DNA of 64,000 nt from assembly GCF_018861905.1 (NCBI RefSeq), contig NZ_JAHLDU010000007.1, positions 124,001 to 188,000 of the forward strand, given 5' to 3'. Both the position numbers and the translations under genes were made by a program. The stretch is from Clostridium sp. DSM 17811 (GTDB lineage Bacteria > Bacillota > Clostridia > Clostridiales > Clostridiaceae). This document shows, piece after piece, positions 37,253-46,824 of the stretch; positions within the stretch are counted from its first letter, which is position 1; every line of letters begins with the position of its first letter. Below the pieces are notes generated by a model. The model had not been told where the DNA came from. It did not search any database and saw nothing but the letters and a program-made list of their open reading frames with translations.

Positions 37253-39067
37253 ATGAAAACAGCCTTAAAAGAAAGAAAGGATGTAGATAAGTCACTTACT
37301 TGGGATTTATCTTCACTATACAAAACGGAGAAGCAATATAATTTAGCGTTGCAAGGGTTAGAGGAACTTACTCTAGAAATAGAAAAAAACTATAAACAAA
37401 AACTAAACAACGCTAGTATAATAAATGAGTGTTTGGATAAGATGAGACTTATAATGGAAAGCGAAGATCTTGTAGAAAATTATGCAAGTCTTCAAGTTTC
37501 TACAGACCAAGCTAATGTAGAAAATCAAACTAGATATATGAAGTCTATTAACGTATTAGCTGATTTAGAGAGCAGATTAAGTTTTGTAAAAAGCGAAATT
37601 AATGAACTAGATGATAAAATAATAGATCAAGCAATTGAAGAATCAAAAGAAAATGCACATTATTTAAGTGAGATAAAAAGATTTAAAAAACATTCATTGC
37701 ACCCAGAAGTTGAAAAGGCATTATCCGCTTTATCTGGAACACTAGATTCTGCTTATTCAACATATGAGACAACTAAATTAAGTGATATGGATTTTGAAAA
37801 TTTTATTTTAGATGGCATCGAATATCCTCTTAGCTATGTACTTTTCGAAGATGAATGGGAATATGAGACTGATACTAAAATTAGAAGAGCGGCTTTTAAA
37901 GCATTTTCTTCAAAACTCGGAGAATATAAACATACAGTAGCAGCACTTTATCAGACTCAGGTTCAAAAGGAAAAAACAATAGCCTCTCTTAGAGGATTTG
38001 ATTCTGTTATAGATAGTTTATTATTTCCTCAACAGGTAGAGAGAGAATTATATAATAGACAAATAGATATAATCATGGAAAAGTTAGCACCGCATATGAG
38101 AAAATATGCAAAATTGCTCCAAAAAATTCATAATATTAATGAAATGACATTTGCAGATTTAAAGCTTGAAGTAGATCCAACCTATGAGCCAACAATATCT
38201 GTGGAGGAATCAAAAAAATATGTTGAGGGAGCATTATCGGTTTTAGGTGAAGATTATGTAGAGATGGTAAAAAAAGCTTATGACGAAAAATGGATCGACT
38301 TTGTTCAAAATAAAGGGAAATCAACAGGTGGCTTTTGTGCTACTCCTTATGGTAGTCATCCTCTAATTTTATTATCTTGGACTGAGAAAATGAAAGAAGT
38401 GTTTGTACTTGCTCATGAATTAGGTCATGCAGGTCATTTTACGCTAATTAACAAAAATCAAAATATTTTTAATGCTCAGCCATCATTATATTTTATAGAA
38501 GCACCATCTACTATGAATGAGATGCTTATGTCAAATTATCTTATGAAAACAAATGATGAGCCTAGATTTAAGAGATGGGTTTTATCTTCTATGATAAGCC
38601 GTACTTACTACCATAACTTTGTAACACATTTATTAGAGGCAGCGTATCAAAGAGAAGTTTATAAAATAATAGATGCTGGCGGAAGTGTGCAGGCCGAAAA
38701 TCTTAATGAAATAAAAAAAGGGGTTCTTAAAAAATTCTGGGGAGATTCTGTGAAAATTGTTGATGGTGCAGAACTTACATGGATGAGGCAGCCACATTAT
38801 TATATGGGACTTTATCCATATACATATAGTGCTGGACTTACAATAGCTACGCAGGTAAGTAACAGAATTTTAAAAGAAGGTAAGCCGGCTGTAGATGATT
38901 GGAGAAAAGTATTAAAAGCAGGAGGAACTAAATCGCCCATAGAGCTTGCTAAGATGGCAGGAGTAGATATAACAACTGACAAACCTCTATTAGATACTAT
39001 AGAATATATAGGAAATATAATTGATGAAATAATAAAACTTACAGAAGATATGGATGTTATTCACTAA
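37253..39067 (+). CDS. pepF: oligoendopeptidase F
   Basis: A 604-residue M3 zinc metallopeptidase that cleaves short peptides in the cytoplasm. The active site is LAHELGHAGHF (HExxH-type, about residue 387-397), with the downstream Glu in FIEAPSTMNEML and the late motifs YYHNFVTHLLEA and YPYTYSAGL. The start MKTALKER at 37253 follows AAGGAG by 8 bases; the longer frame from 37166 crosses the preceding terminator. Length is typical of the family. Confidence 0.95.
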   Translation: MKTALKERKDVDKSLTWDLSSLYKTEKQYNLALQGLEELTLEIEKNYKQKLNNASIINECLDKMRLIMESEDLVENYASLQVSTDQANVENQTRYMKSINVLADLESRLSFVKSEINELDDKIIDQAIEESKENAHYLSEIKRFKKHSLHPEVEKALSALSGTLDSAYSTYETTKLSDMDFENFILDGIEYPLSYVLFEDEWEYETDTKIRRAAFKAFSSKLGEYKHTVAALYQTQVQKEKTIASLRGFDSVIDSLLFPQQVERELYNRQIDIIMEKLAPHMRKYAKLLQKIHNINEMTFADLKLEVDPTYEPTISVEESKKYVEGALSVLGEDYVEMVKKAYDEKWIDFVQNKGKSTGGFCATPYGSHPLILLSWTEKMKEVFVLAHELGHAGHFTLINKNQNIFNAQPSLYFIEAPSTMNEMLMSNYLMKTNDEPRFKRWVLSSMISRTYYHNFVTHLLEAAYQREVYKIIDAGGSVQAENLNEIKKGVLKKFWGDSVKIVDGAELTWMRQPHYYMGLYPYTYSAGLTIATQVSNRILKEGKPAVDDWRKVLKAGGTKSPIELAKMAGVDITTDKPLLDTIEYIGNIIDEIIKLTEDMDVIH

Positions 39068-39150
39068 AATTTGGGCATATTAGGTGTAGTTGTGGCGTCT
39101 ATTGTTAGGGATACGTTTGTATGAATCAAGCCTTTTAGTATGCTGAAAGA

Positions 39151-39225
39151 CTAGCTAGGTATATAATAATATATCTGCTATAATAGGAATAAATATTTGA
39201 ATATTTCGAAGAATTAGATGAAATT
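39151..39225 (+). repeat. dispersed intergenic repeat, copy B2
   Basis: Matches 35381-35455 from GCTAGGTAT through TATAAT (39179-39184) to GAAATT. It lies upstream of the beta-carbonic anhydrase gene. Confidence 0.65.
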
Positions 39226-39295
39226 AAAATCAAAACATTATTATTTTAAAATAAAAAAGTAATAGAAATAAGATTATATTAAGGATGTGGGTTAA

Positions 39296-39856
39296 ATGAG
39301 TAAATTAGAAAAAATAATTGAGTATAATAAAAATTTTGTAAAAAATAAAGATTATGAGAAATATATAACAACTAAAATACCTAAAAAGAAAATGGTTATA
39401 TTAACCTGCATGGATACTAGATTAACAGAATTATTACCAAAGGCTATGAATATAAAAAATGGTGATGCAAAAATTATAAAGGATGCAGGAGCAACTGTTA
39501 TGCATCAGTTTGGTGGTGTAATGAGAAGTATATTAGTTGCAGTATATGAATTTAAAGCGGAAGATATTTTTGTAGTAGGGCATCATGGTTGTGGAATGAG
39601 TAATTTAGATACAACAGAGGTTGTTAATAAAATGATGGATATGGGAATAAAAAAAGAAACATTGTTAACATTATACAATGCAGGAATTGATGTTAAGCGT
39701 TGGCTTCATGGATTTGAATCAGTTGAAGGATCTATAAAAGAAAGTGTAAGTAGGATAAAAAGTCATCCTCTACTTCCAGAAAACATAAAGGTACATGGAC
39801 TTATTATGAATCCAGAAACAGGAGAAATAGAAGTTGTGATAAATGGTGATGAATAG
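39296..39856 (+). CDS. beta-class carbonic anhydrase
   Basis: A 186-residue zinc enzyme interconverting CO2 and bicarbonate. The zinc ligands are the Cys in LTCMDTRL with its catalytic Asp-Arg pair, and His and Cys in VGHHGCGM. Motif NGDAKIIKDAGA and a C-terminal strand (KVHGLIMNPETGEIEVV) fit the short clostridial subgroup. Upstream, GGATGTGGG is a modest ribosome binding site. It is a separate family from the gamma-type protein 4 kb upstream. Confidence 0.93.
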   Translation: MSKLEKIIEYNKNFVKNKDYEKYITTKIPKKKMVILTCMDTRLTELLPKAMNIKNGDAKIIKDAGATVMHQFGGVMRSILVAVYEFKAEDIFVVGHHGCGMSNLDTTEVVNKMMDMGIKKETLLTLYNAGIDVKRWLHGFESVEGSIKESVSRIKSHPLLPENIKVHGLIMNPETGEIEVVINGDE

Positions 39857-39876
39857 GTACAAAACAAGAATAGGAT

Positions 39877-40821
39877 GTGAAATTTGTGGATAGTGAAAAG
39901 CAACAATTAAGTGTTGAAGTGGCAAGATTATATTATCAGTCAGATTATAGCCAACAACAGATTGCGTTGCAACTTGGAATATCAAGACCGACTATATCTA
40001 GGCTTCTTCAATATGCCAAAAAAAAAGGCTATGTAAAAATTAGTATTATTGATCCATTTGATGATTTAGATAATTTAGCCTATGAATTAAAAGAAAAATA
40101 TGAATTAAATGATGTTCATGTTGTTTTCTCACCTAGGGATGATTATGTTTCTAGCAGAGAATATATTAGTAAAGAAGCAGCAGAATATTTACAAGGAACC
40201 ATAAAGAATGGAGATATTATTGGGGTAAGTTGGGGAACAACAATGTATGAGGTTGCAAAAAGACTTATGCCACAAAGTGTTAAAGGCATAGAAGTAGTTC
40301 AGCTAAAAGGTGGAATTAGTCATTCAGATGTAAATACATACGCCTCAGAAACAATTGCTCTTTTTGCCGAAGCGTTTAAGACAGTTCCAAGATACTTACC
40401 TCTTCCTGTAATTTTTGATAATGCCATCGTGAAACAAATGGTAGAAGAGGATCGTCATATAAAAAGTACTATGGAAATGGGGATTCAAGCTAATGTAGCC
40501 ATTTTTACCGTTGGTACTGTTCGTGATGGGGCTTTACTTTTTCGTTTAGGTTATTTAAATGAAAAAGAGAAAAAGATTTTAATGGAAAAGAGTGTAGGAG
40601 ATATTTGTTCACGTTTTTTTGATGAGAATGGTGAAATATGTGATGAACAAATTAACAATCGTACCATAGGGATATCCATAGATGAGCTTAAACAAAAGGA
40701 GAAGTCTATTTTAGTTGCAGGTGGTAAACTGAAATTGAAAGCTATAAAAGGAGCATTAAAAGCTAAAAGTGCCAATATACTAATTACAGATCAATATACT
40801 GCAAAGAGACTTTTAGAATAA
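39877..40821 (+). CDS. deoR: DeoR deoxynucleoside repressor (SorC family)
   Basis: A 314-residue regulator. The N-terminal HTH reads YSQQQIALQLGISRPTISRLLQYAKKKGYV and the rest is the SorC sugar-phosphate-binding domain (GVSWGTTMYEVAK, VVQLKGG, VGTVRDGAL, GGKLKLKAIKGALK). In Bacillus subtilis the homologous DeoR responds to deoxyribose-5-phosphate and represses the deoC-nupC-pdp operon. The same genes follow here and the matching operator lies at 41512-41550. Start GTG 39877 (weak AGGAT) is uncertain; GTG 39886 is an alternative. Confidence 0.9.
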   Translation: MKFVDSEKQQLSVEVARLYYQSDYSQQQIALQLGISRPTISRLLQYAKKKGYVKISIIDPFDDLDNLAYELKEKYELNDVHVVFSPRDDYVSSREYISKEAAEYLQGTIKNGDIIGVSWGTTMYEVAKRLMPQSVKGIEVVQLKGGISHSDVNTYASETIALFAEAFKTVPRYLPLPVIFDNAIVKQMVEEDRHIKSTMEMGIQANVAIFTVGTVRDGALLFRLGYLNEKEKKILMEKSVGDICSRFFDENGEICDEQINNRTIGISIDELKQKEKSILVAGGKLKLKAIKGALKAKSANILITDQYTAKRLLE

Positions 40822-40863
40822 TATTTGAACATAATTTCATGTATAGCTTTACAAAGTTTCAAA

Positions 40864-40896
40864 AAAGCCTTATTATAAAATTATAATAAGGCTTAA
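40864..40896. promoter_or_regulatory. inverted repeat ahead of cdd
   Basis: AAGCCTTATTATA, loop AAAT, TATAATAAGGCTT: a perfect hairpin between deoR and cdd, ending one base before AAAAAGGAGGG of cdd. The plus strand has no T tail, so it is a poor terminator; it could be an RNA processing or translation-control element, or stop minus-strand transcripts. Confidence 0.6.
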
Positions 40897-40916
40897 AAAG
40901 GAGGGTTATAATTAAT

Positions 40917-41315
40917 ATGGAATATGAAAAATTAGTTTCACAGGCTTTACAGGCAAGAAAAAATGCATATGCTCCTTATTCTAATTTTAAAGTTGGTGCA
41001 GCTGTACTAACTGATGACGGAAAGATATTTACAGGGTGTAATATTGAAAATGCATCATATGGTGCTACTAATTGTGCGGAAAGAACAGCTATATTTAAAG
41101 CCGTTTCTGAAGGTTATAAAACTATTAAAGCAATTGCTATAGTAGGAGTACAAAATGACTATACTTATCCTTGCGGTATTTGTAGACAAGTAATAGCTGA
41201 ATTTGCAACAGACGATACAAAAATAATTCTAGGTAAAAATGATACTGAATATTTAGTTAAAACATTAGATGAAATATTACCAGGAGCTTTTACTAAGAAA
41301 GATTTAGGCAAGTAA
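40917..41315 (+). CDS. cdd: cytidine deaminase
   Basis: A 132-residue zinc enzyme turning (deoxy)cytidine into (deoxy)uridine. The active site has NASYGATNCAERTAIF (zinc Cys, proton-shuttle Glu) and PCGICRQV (the two further zinc Cys). The AAAGGAGGG site is strong. It lies between deoR and the deo operon and feeds pyrimidine deoxynucleosides to Pdp. Confidence 0.97.
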   Translation: MEYEKLVSQALQARKNAYAPYSNFKVGAAVLTDDGKIFTGCNIENASYGATNCAERTAIFKAVSEGYKTIKAIAIVGVQNDYTYPCGICRQVIAEFATDDTKIILGKNDTEYLVKTLDEILPGAFTKKDLGK

Positions 41316-41355
41316 GAAAATATTCTGTTGGCGTATAACACAAATAATCAAACTT

Positions 41356-41417
41356 AAAAGCATATTTATATAATTGTTTTACTTTAAACAATTATATAAA
41401 ATATGCTTTTTGTTTTC
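41356..41417 (+). terminator. terminator after cdd
   Basis: AAAAGCATATTTATATAATT and its near-complement (41386-41410) form a long stem followed by TTTTTGTTTT. It separates deoR-cdd from the deo operon. Confidence 0.8.
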
Positions 41418-41510
41418 AAAATTTATTTGTACGATTTTATAACTATTTTATCCTTAATATAGAAGTTTAAAATAGTCAAAATCTAATTATAAAATATCTT
41501 GAAAAATATA

Positions 41511-41562
41511 GTGAACAAAATTTCAAATTAGTCTTTACAAATGTTCAAATAAGATTTATTAT
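41511..41562 (+). promoter_or_regulatory. DeoR operator and deo promoter
   Basis: TTTACA (41534-41539), a 17-base spacer and TATTAT (41557-41562) form the promoter. The palindrome TGAACAAAATTTCA (41512-41525) is centred near -51, and its half TTCAAAT recurs in the spacer (41544-41550). As I recall, this is the arrangement and almost the exact sequence of the Bacillus subtilis DeoR operator. Confidence 0.85.
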
Positions 41563-41595
41563 AAAAGTATAATAAAGATAAAAAGGAGATTTACA

Positions 41596-42237
41596 ATGAA
41601 TATTGCTACAAGTATTGATCATACTGAACTTAAACCAGATGCAACTAAGGAACAAATATTACAATTAATAAAAGAGGCAAAAACAAACAAATTTTCATCC
41701 GTTTGTGTAAATCCAAAATGGACTAAAGAGGCAAGCCTAGGATTAAAAGATAGTGGAGTAAGTGTATGTGTTGTTATAGGATTTCCACTTGGTGCAAACA
41801 CAACTGAAACAAAAGCATTTGAAGCAAGTGATGCCATTAAAAATGGAGCAACAGAAGTCGATATGGTTATTAGTATCGGTGAACTAAAGGATAAAAATTA
41901 TACATATGTTGAAAATGATATTAAGGCTGTTGTTGAAGTCGCAAAAGGAAAAGCGCTTGTAAAAGTTATTATTGAAACTTGTCTTTTAACAAAAGATGAA
42001 AAAATAAAAGCTTGTGAGCTCGCTAAAAAAGCAGGAGCAGATTTTGTAAAAACATCAACAGGATTTTCAAAAGGTGGAGCAACGGTGGAAGATGTTAAAT
42101 TAATGCGTGAAACAGTAGGGACAGAAATGGGTGTAAAAGCTTCAGGTGGTATTCATACCAAAGAAGAGGCTACGCAGATGATTAATGCTGGTGCAAATCG
42201 TATTGGAACAAGCTCAGGTATTTCTATTATTTCATAA
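41596..42237 (+). CDS. deoC: deoxyribose-phosphate aldolase
   Basis: A 213-residue class I aldolase splitting deoxyribose-5-phosphate to glyceraldehyde-3-phosphate and acetaldehyde. It has [35 protein letters not shown], the region KVIIETCLL, and the Schiff-base Lys in FVKTSTGFS, then [11 protein letters not shown]. An AAAAGGAG site precedes the ATG. First gene of the DeoR-controlled operon. Confidence 0.97.
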   Translation: MNIATSIDHTELKPDATKEQILQLIKEAKTNKFSSVCVNPKWTKEASLGLKDSGVSVCVVIGFPLGANTTETKAFEASDAIKNGATEVDMVISIGELKDKNYTYVENDIKAVVEVAKGKALVKVIIETCLLTKDEKIKACELAKKAGADFVKTSTGFSKGGATVEDVKLMRETVGTEMGVKASGGIHTKEEATQMINAGANRIGTSSGISIIS

Positions 42238-42250
42238 AAAATGAAAAGGA

Positions 42251-42282
42251 AATTAACAATAATATTACTTATTGTTAATTTC
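42251..42282 (+). other. hairpin between deoC and nupC
   Basis: AATTAACAATAA and TTATTGTTAATT form a 12-base-pair stem. It lacks a T tail, so it more likely stabilises or divides the deo messenger than terminates it. Confidence 0.55.
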
Positions 42283-42345
42283 TAAAATAATTTGCCTTTT
42301 GTGTAAACGTTATATAAATTATGTAAATATTTAGGGGGAATCAAA

Positions 42346-43521
42346 ATGAAATATATTATTGGAATTATAGGTTTAATTGTTGTCTTAGGCCTTGCATGGA
42401 TTACTAGTGCTGATAAAAAAAAGGTAAAATACCGACCTATCGTTGTAATGGTTATTTTACAATTCATACTTGGATTTATATTGCTAAATACTGGTGTTGG
42501 TAATTTTTTAGTAGGTGGAGTAGCGAGTGGGTTCGGCTTATTGCTTAAATGTGCTGCTGAAGGCGTGAATTTTGTATTTGGTGGATTAGTTAATGATAAT
42601 CAATTTACATTTTTTATAAGTGTTCTTTTACCAATAGTATTTATTTCTGCTCTAATTGGAATTCTACAGTATTGGAAGGTATTACCGTTTGTAATTAAAT
42701 ATATCGGATTAGGTTTAAGTAAGATTAATGGTATGGGTAAGCTCGAATCATATAATGGAGTAGCCGCTGCTATTCTTGGTCAATCAGAAGTGTTTATTTC
42801 AGTTAAAAAAGAACTAGAGCTATTACCAGAGCATCGTCTTTATACCCTTTGTGCGTCAGCGATGTCAACAGTGTCTATGTCAATAGTTGGTTCTTATATG
42901 GTTCTTTTAAAACCTAGATATGTTGTAACAGCACTTATTTTAAACTTATTTGGTGGATTTATTATATGTTCAATTATAAATCCATATACAGTAACAGCAG
43001 AAGAAGATATATTAGTAGTTAAAGAAGAAAAAAAGCAATCATTCTTTGAAATGCTTGGGGAATATATTATGGATGGATTCAAAGTAGCCATCATAGTTGG
43101 AGCAATGCTTATTGGATTCGTAGCCATAATTGCTATGATTAATATGGCCTTCAAAGGTGTTTTTGGTATTTCTTTTCAAAATATACTGGGATATGTATTT
43201 TCACCATTTGCTGTTTTAATGGGTGTACCTTTTAAGGAAGCAGTACCCGCTGCAAGTATAATGGCAACAAAATTAGTATCAAATGAATTTGTTGCAATGA
43301 CTAGTTTAGCATCTATACACTTAAGCGCACGAACAACGGCTATTGTTTCTGTATTTTTAGTTTCTTTTGCAAACTTTTCATCTATTGGAATTATTGCAGG
43401 GGCAGTAAAAGGACTTAATGAAAAACAAGGTAATGTCGTTGCTAGATTTGGTCTAAAACTATTATTTGGTGCAACGTTAGTTAGTGTATTAACAGCAACT
43501 GTTGTTGGTTTAATTGTATAA
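42346..43521 (+). CDS. nupC: concentrative nucleoside transporter
   Basis: A 391-residue membrane protein with about ten membrane segments that imports nucleosides with protons or sodium. The family motifs [12 protein letters not shown] and, in the C-terminal half, [12 protein letters not shown] and [22 protein letters not shown] are clear. A GGGGG site precedes the ATG. It supplies substrates for DeoB and Pdp in the same operon. Confidence 0.95.
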   Translation: MKYIIGIIGLIVVLGLAWITSADKKKVKYRPIVVMVILQFILGFILLNTGVGNFLVGGVASGFGLLLKCAAEGVNFVFGGLVNDNQFTFFISVLLPIVFISALIGILQYWKVLPFVIKYIGLGLSKINGMGKLESYNGVAAAILGQSEVFISVKKELELLPEHRLYTLCASAMSTVSMSIVGSYMVLLKPRYVVTALILNLFGGFIICSIINPYTVTAEEDILVVKEEKKQSFFEMLGEYIMDGFKVAIIVGAMLIGFVAIIAMINMAFKGVFGISFQNILGYVFSPFAVLMGVPFKEAVPAASIMATKLVSNEFVAMTSLASIHLSARTTAIVSVFLVSFANFSSIGIIAGAVKGLNEKQGNVVARFGLKLLFGATLVSVLTATVVGLIV

Positions 43522-43544
43522 GACAAAAGAAAGAAGGGGTTAAA

Positions 43545-44726
43545 ATGGAAAAATTTAAAAGAATTCATATTATAGTGATGGATTCAGTCGGTATTGGTGA
43601 ATCACCAGATTCAAAGGATTTTGATGATTTCAATGTTAATACATTAGCTCATATTGCGCAGAAGAAAAATGGGCTTAATATGCCTAATATGGCAGCCCTG
43701 GGATTATCAAATATTTATGAAATAAAAGGCGTAGAAAAAGCAATTCATCCAAAAGCTTATTATACAAAAATGCAAGAAGCCTCTTGTGGAAAAGATACAA
43801 TGACAGGTCACTGGGAGATGATGGGATTATATATTGATAAACCGTTCCGTGTTTTTCTAGATGGTTTTCCAAAGGAGTTAATTGAAAGGATTGAAACTTT
43901 TTCTGGTAGAAAAATTATAGGAAATAGACCTGCTAGTGGAACAGAAATCATAAAAGAACTTGGTGAAAGGCAGCTTAAAACTGGAGAATTAATAGTATAT
44001 ACATCAGGAGATTCTGTGCTGCAAATTGCTGCGAATGAAGAGATTATACCTTTAGATGAATTGTATAAAATTTGCGATTATTGTCGCAAGATAACGCTAG
44101 ACAATCCATATAAGTTAGGACGAATTATTGCTAGGCCATTTGTTGGTAAAACTGCAGATACTTTTAAAAGAACTTCTAATCGTCATGATTATGCGTTAAA
44201 ACCTTTTGATAAAACAGTAATGAATTATTTGAAAGATGATAATCTAGACTCTATTGCAATTGGAAAAATTTCGGATATATTTCTTGGAGAAGGAGTTACA
44301 AAAGCAATTAGAACTACATCTAACATGGATGGTATGGATAAATTAATAACATTATTAGATGAAGAATTTCATGGCATTAGTTTCCTTAATCTAGTGGATT
44401 TTGATGCAGTTTATGGACATCGCCGTGATCCAATTGGTTATGGTGATGCATTAGAAGCTTTTGATAAAAGGTTACCAGAAGTCTTGGAAAAATTACAAGA
44501 GGATGACTTATTATTAATTACAGCAGATCATGGAAATGATCCAACTTATCGAGGAACAGATCATACAAGGGAATATGTCCCACTACTTGCTTATTCAAAA
44601 CGGTTCAAGGAAGGTAAAGATTTAGGAGTACGCAAAACATTTGCTGATATAGGGGCAACTGTTGCTTATAATTTTAATGTTAAGATTCCCAAATATGGCG
44701 AAAGCTTTTTAGAAAAATTAAAATAA
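43545..44726 (+). CDS. deoB: phosphopentomutase
   Basis: A 393-residue alkaline-phosphatase-superfamily mutase converting (deoxy)ribose-1-phosphate to the 5-phosphate. Metal and active-site motifs: [22 protein letters not shown] (phospho-Thr), [16 protein letters not shown] and [21 protein letters not shown]. It begins 23 bases after nupC with AAGAAGGGG. Its product is the DeoC substrate. Confidence 0.97.
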   Translation: MEKFKRIHIIVMDSVGIGESPDSKDFDDFNVNTLAHIAQKKNGLNMPNMAALGLSNIYEIKGVEKAIHPKAYYTKMQEASCGKDTMTGHWEMMGLYIDKPFRVFLDGFPKELIERIETFSGRKIIGNRPASGTEIIKELGERQLKTGELIVYTSGDSVLQIAANEEIIPLDELYKICDYCRKITLDNPYKLGRIIARPFVGKTADTFKRTSNRHDYALKPFDKTVMNYLKDDNLDSIAIGKISDIFLGEGVTKAIRTTSNMDGMDKLITLLDEEFHGISFLNLVDFDAVYGHRRDPIGYGDALEAFDKRLPEVLEKLQEDDLLLITADHGNDPTYRGTDHTREYVPLLAYSKRFKEGKDLGVRKTFADIGATVAYNFNVKIPKYGESFLEKLK

Positions 44727-44742
44727 AAGGGTGGTAATAAAA

Positions 44743-46044
44743 ATGAGAATGGTAGATGTAATTTCAAAAAAACGTGATGGTAAAGAGTTAACAACACAAG
44801 AAATCAATTTTTTTATAGAAGGCTATACTAAAGGAACTATTCCTGATTACCAAGCAAGTTCACTTGCAATGGCTATTTATTTTCAAGACATGAATGATCG
44901 TGAGAGAGCAGATTTGACTATGGCTATGGTTAATTCCGGAGAAACTATTGACTTATCAAAAATTGAAGGTATAAAAGTAGATAAACACTCAACAGGGGGT
45001 GTAGGCGATACAACAACGCTGGTACTCGCACCGCTAGTTGCGGCTTTGGATATACCTGTTGCTAAAATGTCTGGACGAGGACTTGGACATACTGGTGGAA
45101 CTATTGATAAATTAGAATCTATAAGCGGTTTCCATGTAGAAATTACAAATGATAAGTTTATTGAATTAGTTAACCGTGACAAAGTTGCTGTTATTGGTCA
45201 AACAGGGAACTTAACTCCAGCAGACAAAAAATTATACGCACTTCGTGATGTAACTGGAACTGTTAACTCAATTCCACTAATAGCTAGTTCTATTATGAGT
45301 AAAAAAATTGCATCGGGAGCTAATGCAATAGTACTTGATGTTAAAACAGGCGCAGGAGCTTTCATGAAAACGGACAAAGATGCAGAAAATTTAGCTCATG
45401 CAATGGTTCAAATTGGTAATAACGTAGGAAGAAATACCATGGCAATAATCTCTGACATGTCACAACCTTTAGGATTTGCAATTGGTAATGCACTTGAGGT
45501 AAAGGAAGCAATTGATACATTAAAAGGAGAAGGTCCTGAAGATCTTACAGAACTTGTCCTAACACTTGGAAGTCAGATGGTAGTGCTTGCTAAAAAAGCA
45601 AAAACATTAGAGGAAGCAAGAAAAATGCTTCTTGAAGTAATAAAAAATGGTAAAGCACTAGACAAATTTAAAGTATTTGTTAAAAATCAAGGTGGAGATG
45701 AATCGGTTGTAGATAACCCAGAAAAATTACCGCAAGCTAAATATAAAATTGATGTCCCTGCTTTAACTAGTGGTTTTGTATCTAATATGGTAGCTGATGA
45801 GATTGGAATTGCAGCAATGTTACTTGGGGCAGGTAGAGCAACAAAAGAAGATAAAATTGATTTAGCAGTAGGCCTTATGCTACGCAAAAAAGTTGGCGAC
45901 AAGGTAGAAAAGGGTGAACCTATCTTAACTATATATTCAAATCGTGAAAATGTAGAAGATGTAAAAGCAAAAATATATGAAAATATCTCTATTAGTGATC
46001 ATGCAACTAAGCCAACATTAATCCATGAAGTTATTACTAAGTAG
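44743..46044 (+). CDS. pdp: pyrimidine-nucleoside phosphorylase
   Basis: A 433-residue phosphorylase releasing bases from uridine and (deoxy)thymidine. It starts [17 protein letters not shown] and shows the glycosyl-transferase family 3 motifs [47 protein letters not shown] and [10 protein letters not shown]. The ATG at 44743 is preferred to the in-frame GTG at 44731, which lies within the ribosome binding site. Length equals that of characterised Pdp proteins. Confidence 0.96.
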   Translation: MRMVDVISKKRDGKELTTQEINFFIEGYTKGTIPDYQASSLAMAIYFQDMNDRERADLTMAMVNSGETIDLSKIEGIKVDKHSTGGVGDTTTLVLAPLVAALDIPVAKMSGRGLGHTGGTIDKLESISGFHVEITNDKFIELVNRDKVAVIGQTGNLTPADKKLYALRDVTGTVNSIPLIASSIMSKKIASGANAIVLDVKTGAGAFMKTDKDAENLAHAMVQIGNNVGRNTMAIISDMSQPLGFAIGNALEVKEAIDTLKGEGPEDLTELVLTLGSQMVVLAKKAKTLEEARKMLLEVIKNGKALDKFKVFVKNQGGDESVVDNPEKLPQAKYKIDVPALTSGFVSNMVADEIGIAAMLLGAGRATKEDKIDLAVGLMLRKKVGDKVEKGEPILTIYSNRENVEDVKAKIYENISISDHATKPTLIHEVITK

Positions 46045-46547
46045 TGGGTGAAAAGGGAAAGTGTATAGATGCTTTAAATTCTAGCGCTATAAGTATTGGT
46101 TTACTATCAGGGGTTTGGATCATACTAAGTACTAAACTTGGACTTATGGCTTGGGTTGGTTTTATGGGATGTACTAGTTATTATGCTGCTGGAAATCGGT
46201 TTATAAAAGGATGGAAGAAATCAGTGATATGTAATATGTCTGGAATATTTTGGGCGATGATTGCTATTCAGTTTTCAAATATGATTCCTATACCAGAACC
46301 AGTAGCTGTTATGACTACCATTATTTCATTTTTTATAATCGCGCAAGCTAAAATTCCATTTTTAGCATTTATTCCTGGAACTTTTGTAGGCTGTGCTTCA
46401 ACTTTTGGGATGAATGGAAATTGGAAAGCTACAATAATAGCTTTATTAATGGGATCAGTCTTAGGAATACTTTCAGATGTTGGTGGAGTGTTAATTAAAA
46501 AACTAACTGAGAGAAAATCAGATAAGACAATATCACAAGTTTCATAA
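46044..46547 (+). CDS. DUF1097-family membrane protein
   Basis: A 167-residue protein with five membrane segments and the motif WVGFMGCTSYYAAG typical of DUF1097. Its GTG start overlaps the last base of the pdp stop codon and has no ribosome binding site of its own, so translation must be coupled to pdp. Position as the last gene of the deo operon suggests a part in nucleoside, base or acetaldehyde traffic across the membrane; this is inference. Confidence 0.78.
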   Translation: MGEKGKCIDALNSSAISIGLLSGVWIILSTKLGLMAWVGFMGCTSYYAAGNRFIKGWKKSVICNMSGIFWAMIAIQFSNMIPIPEPVAVMTTIISFFIIAQAKIPFLAFIPGTFVGCASTFGMNGNWKATIIALLMGSVLGILSDVGGVLIKKLTERKSDKTISQVS

Positions 46548-46568
46548 AAAAATTATTGAGCAAGTTAA

Positions 46569-46614
46569 AAATAAAGTTGACATCATATGAATGATGTTAA
46601 CTTTATTTTTATTT
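46569..46614 (+). terminator. terminator of the deo operon
   Basis: ATAAAGTTGACATCAT pairs with ATGATGTTAACTTTAT, then TTTTATTT. Confidence 0.85.
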
Positions 46615-46675
46615 AAAAAGTTAATAATTTTTAAATTAAGTTGGCTTTAGATATCCTAAATTTAACAAAGATATA

Positions 46676-46702
46676 TAAAGTAATTAATTTATCAAACGAT
46701 AT
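46676..46702 (+). promoter_or_regulatory. sigma-D-like motility promoter
   Basis: TAAA (46676-46679), 15 bases, AACGATAT (46695-46702) fits the sigma-D/sigma-28 pattern TAAA-N15-GCCGATAT apart from the first two bases of the -10 box. It lies 120 bases before a chemoreceptor gene. Confidence 0.6.
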
Positions 46703-46824
46703 ATTAATTGGAGGAGAACGAATTTATAATAATACATATAAGATTAAAATTAAAATACGACAAATCTAGACATTAACAATATAACAATTAGTAGTAGAAA
46801 TTATATTGATTGGAGTGGATAAAC

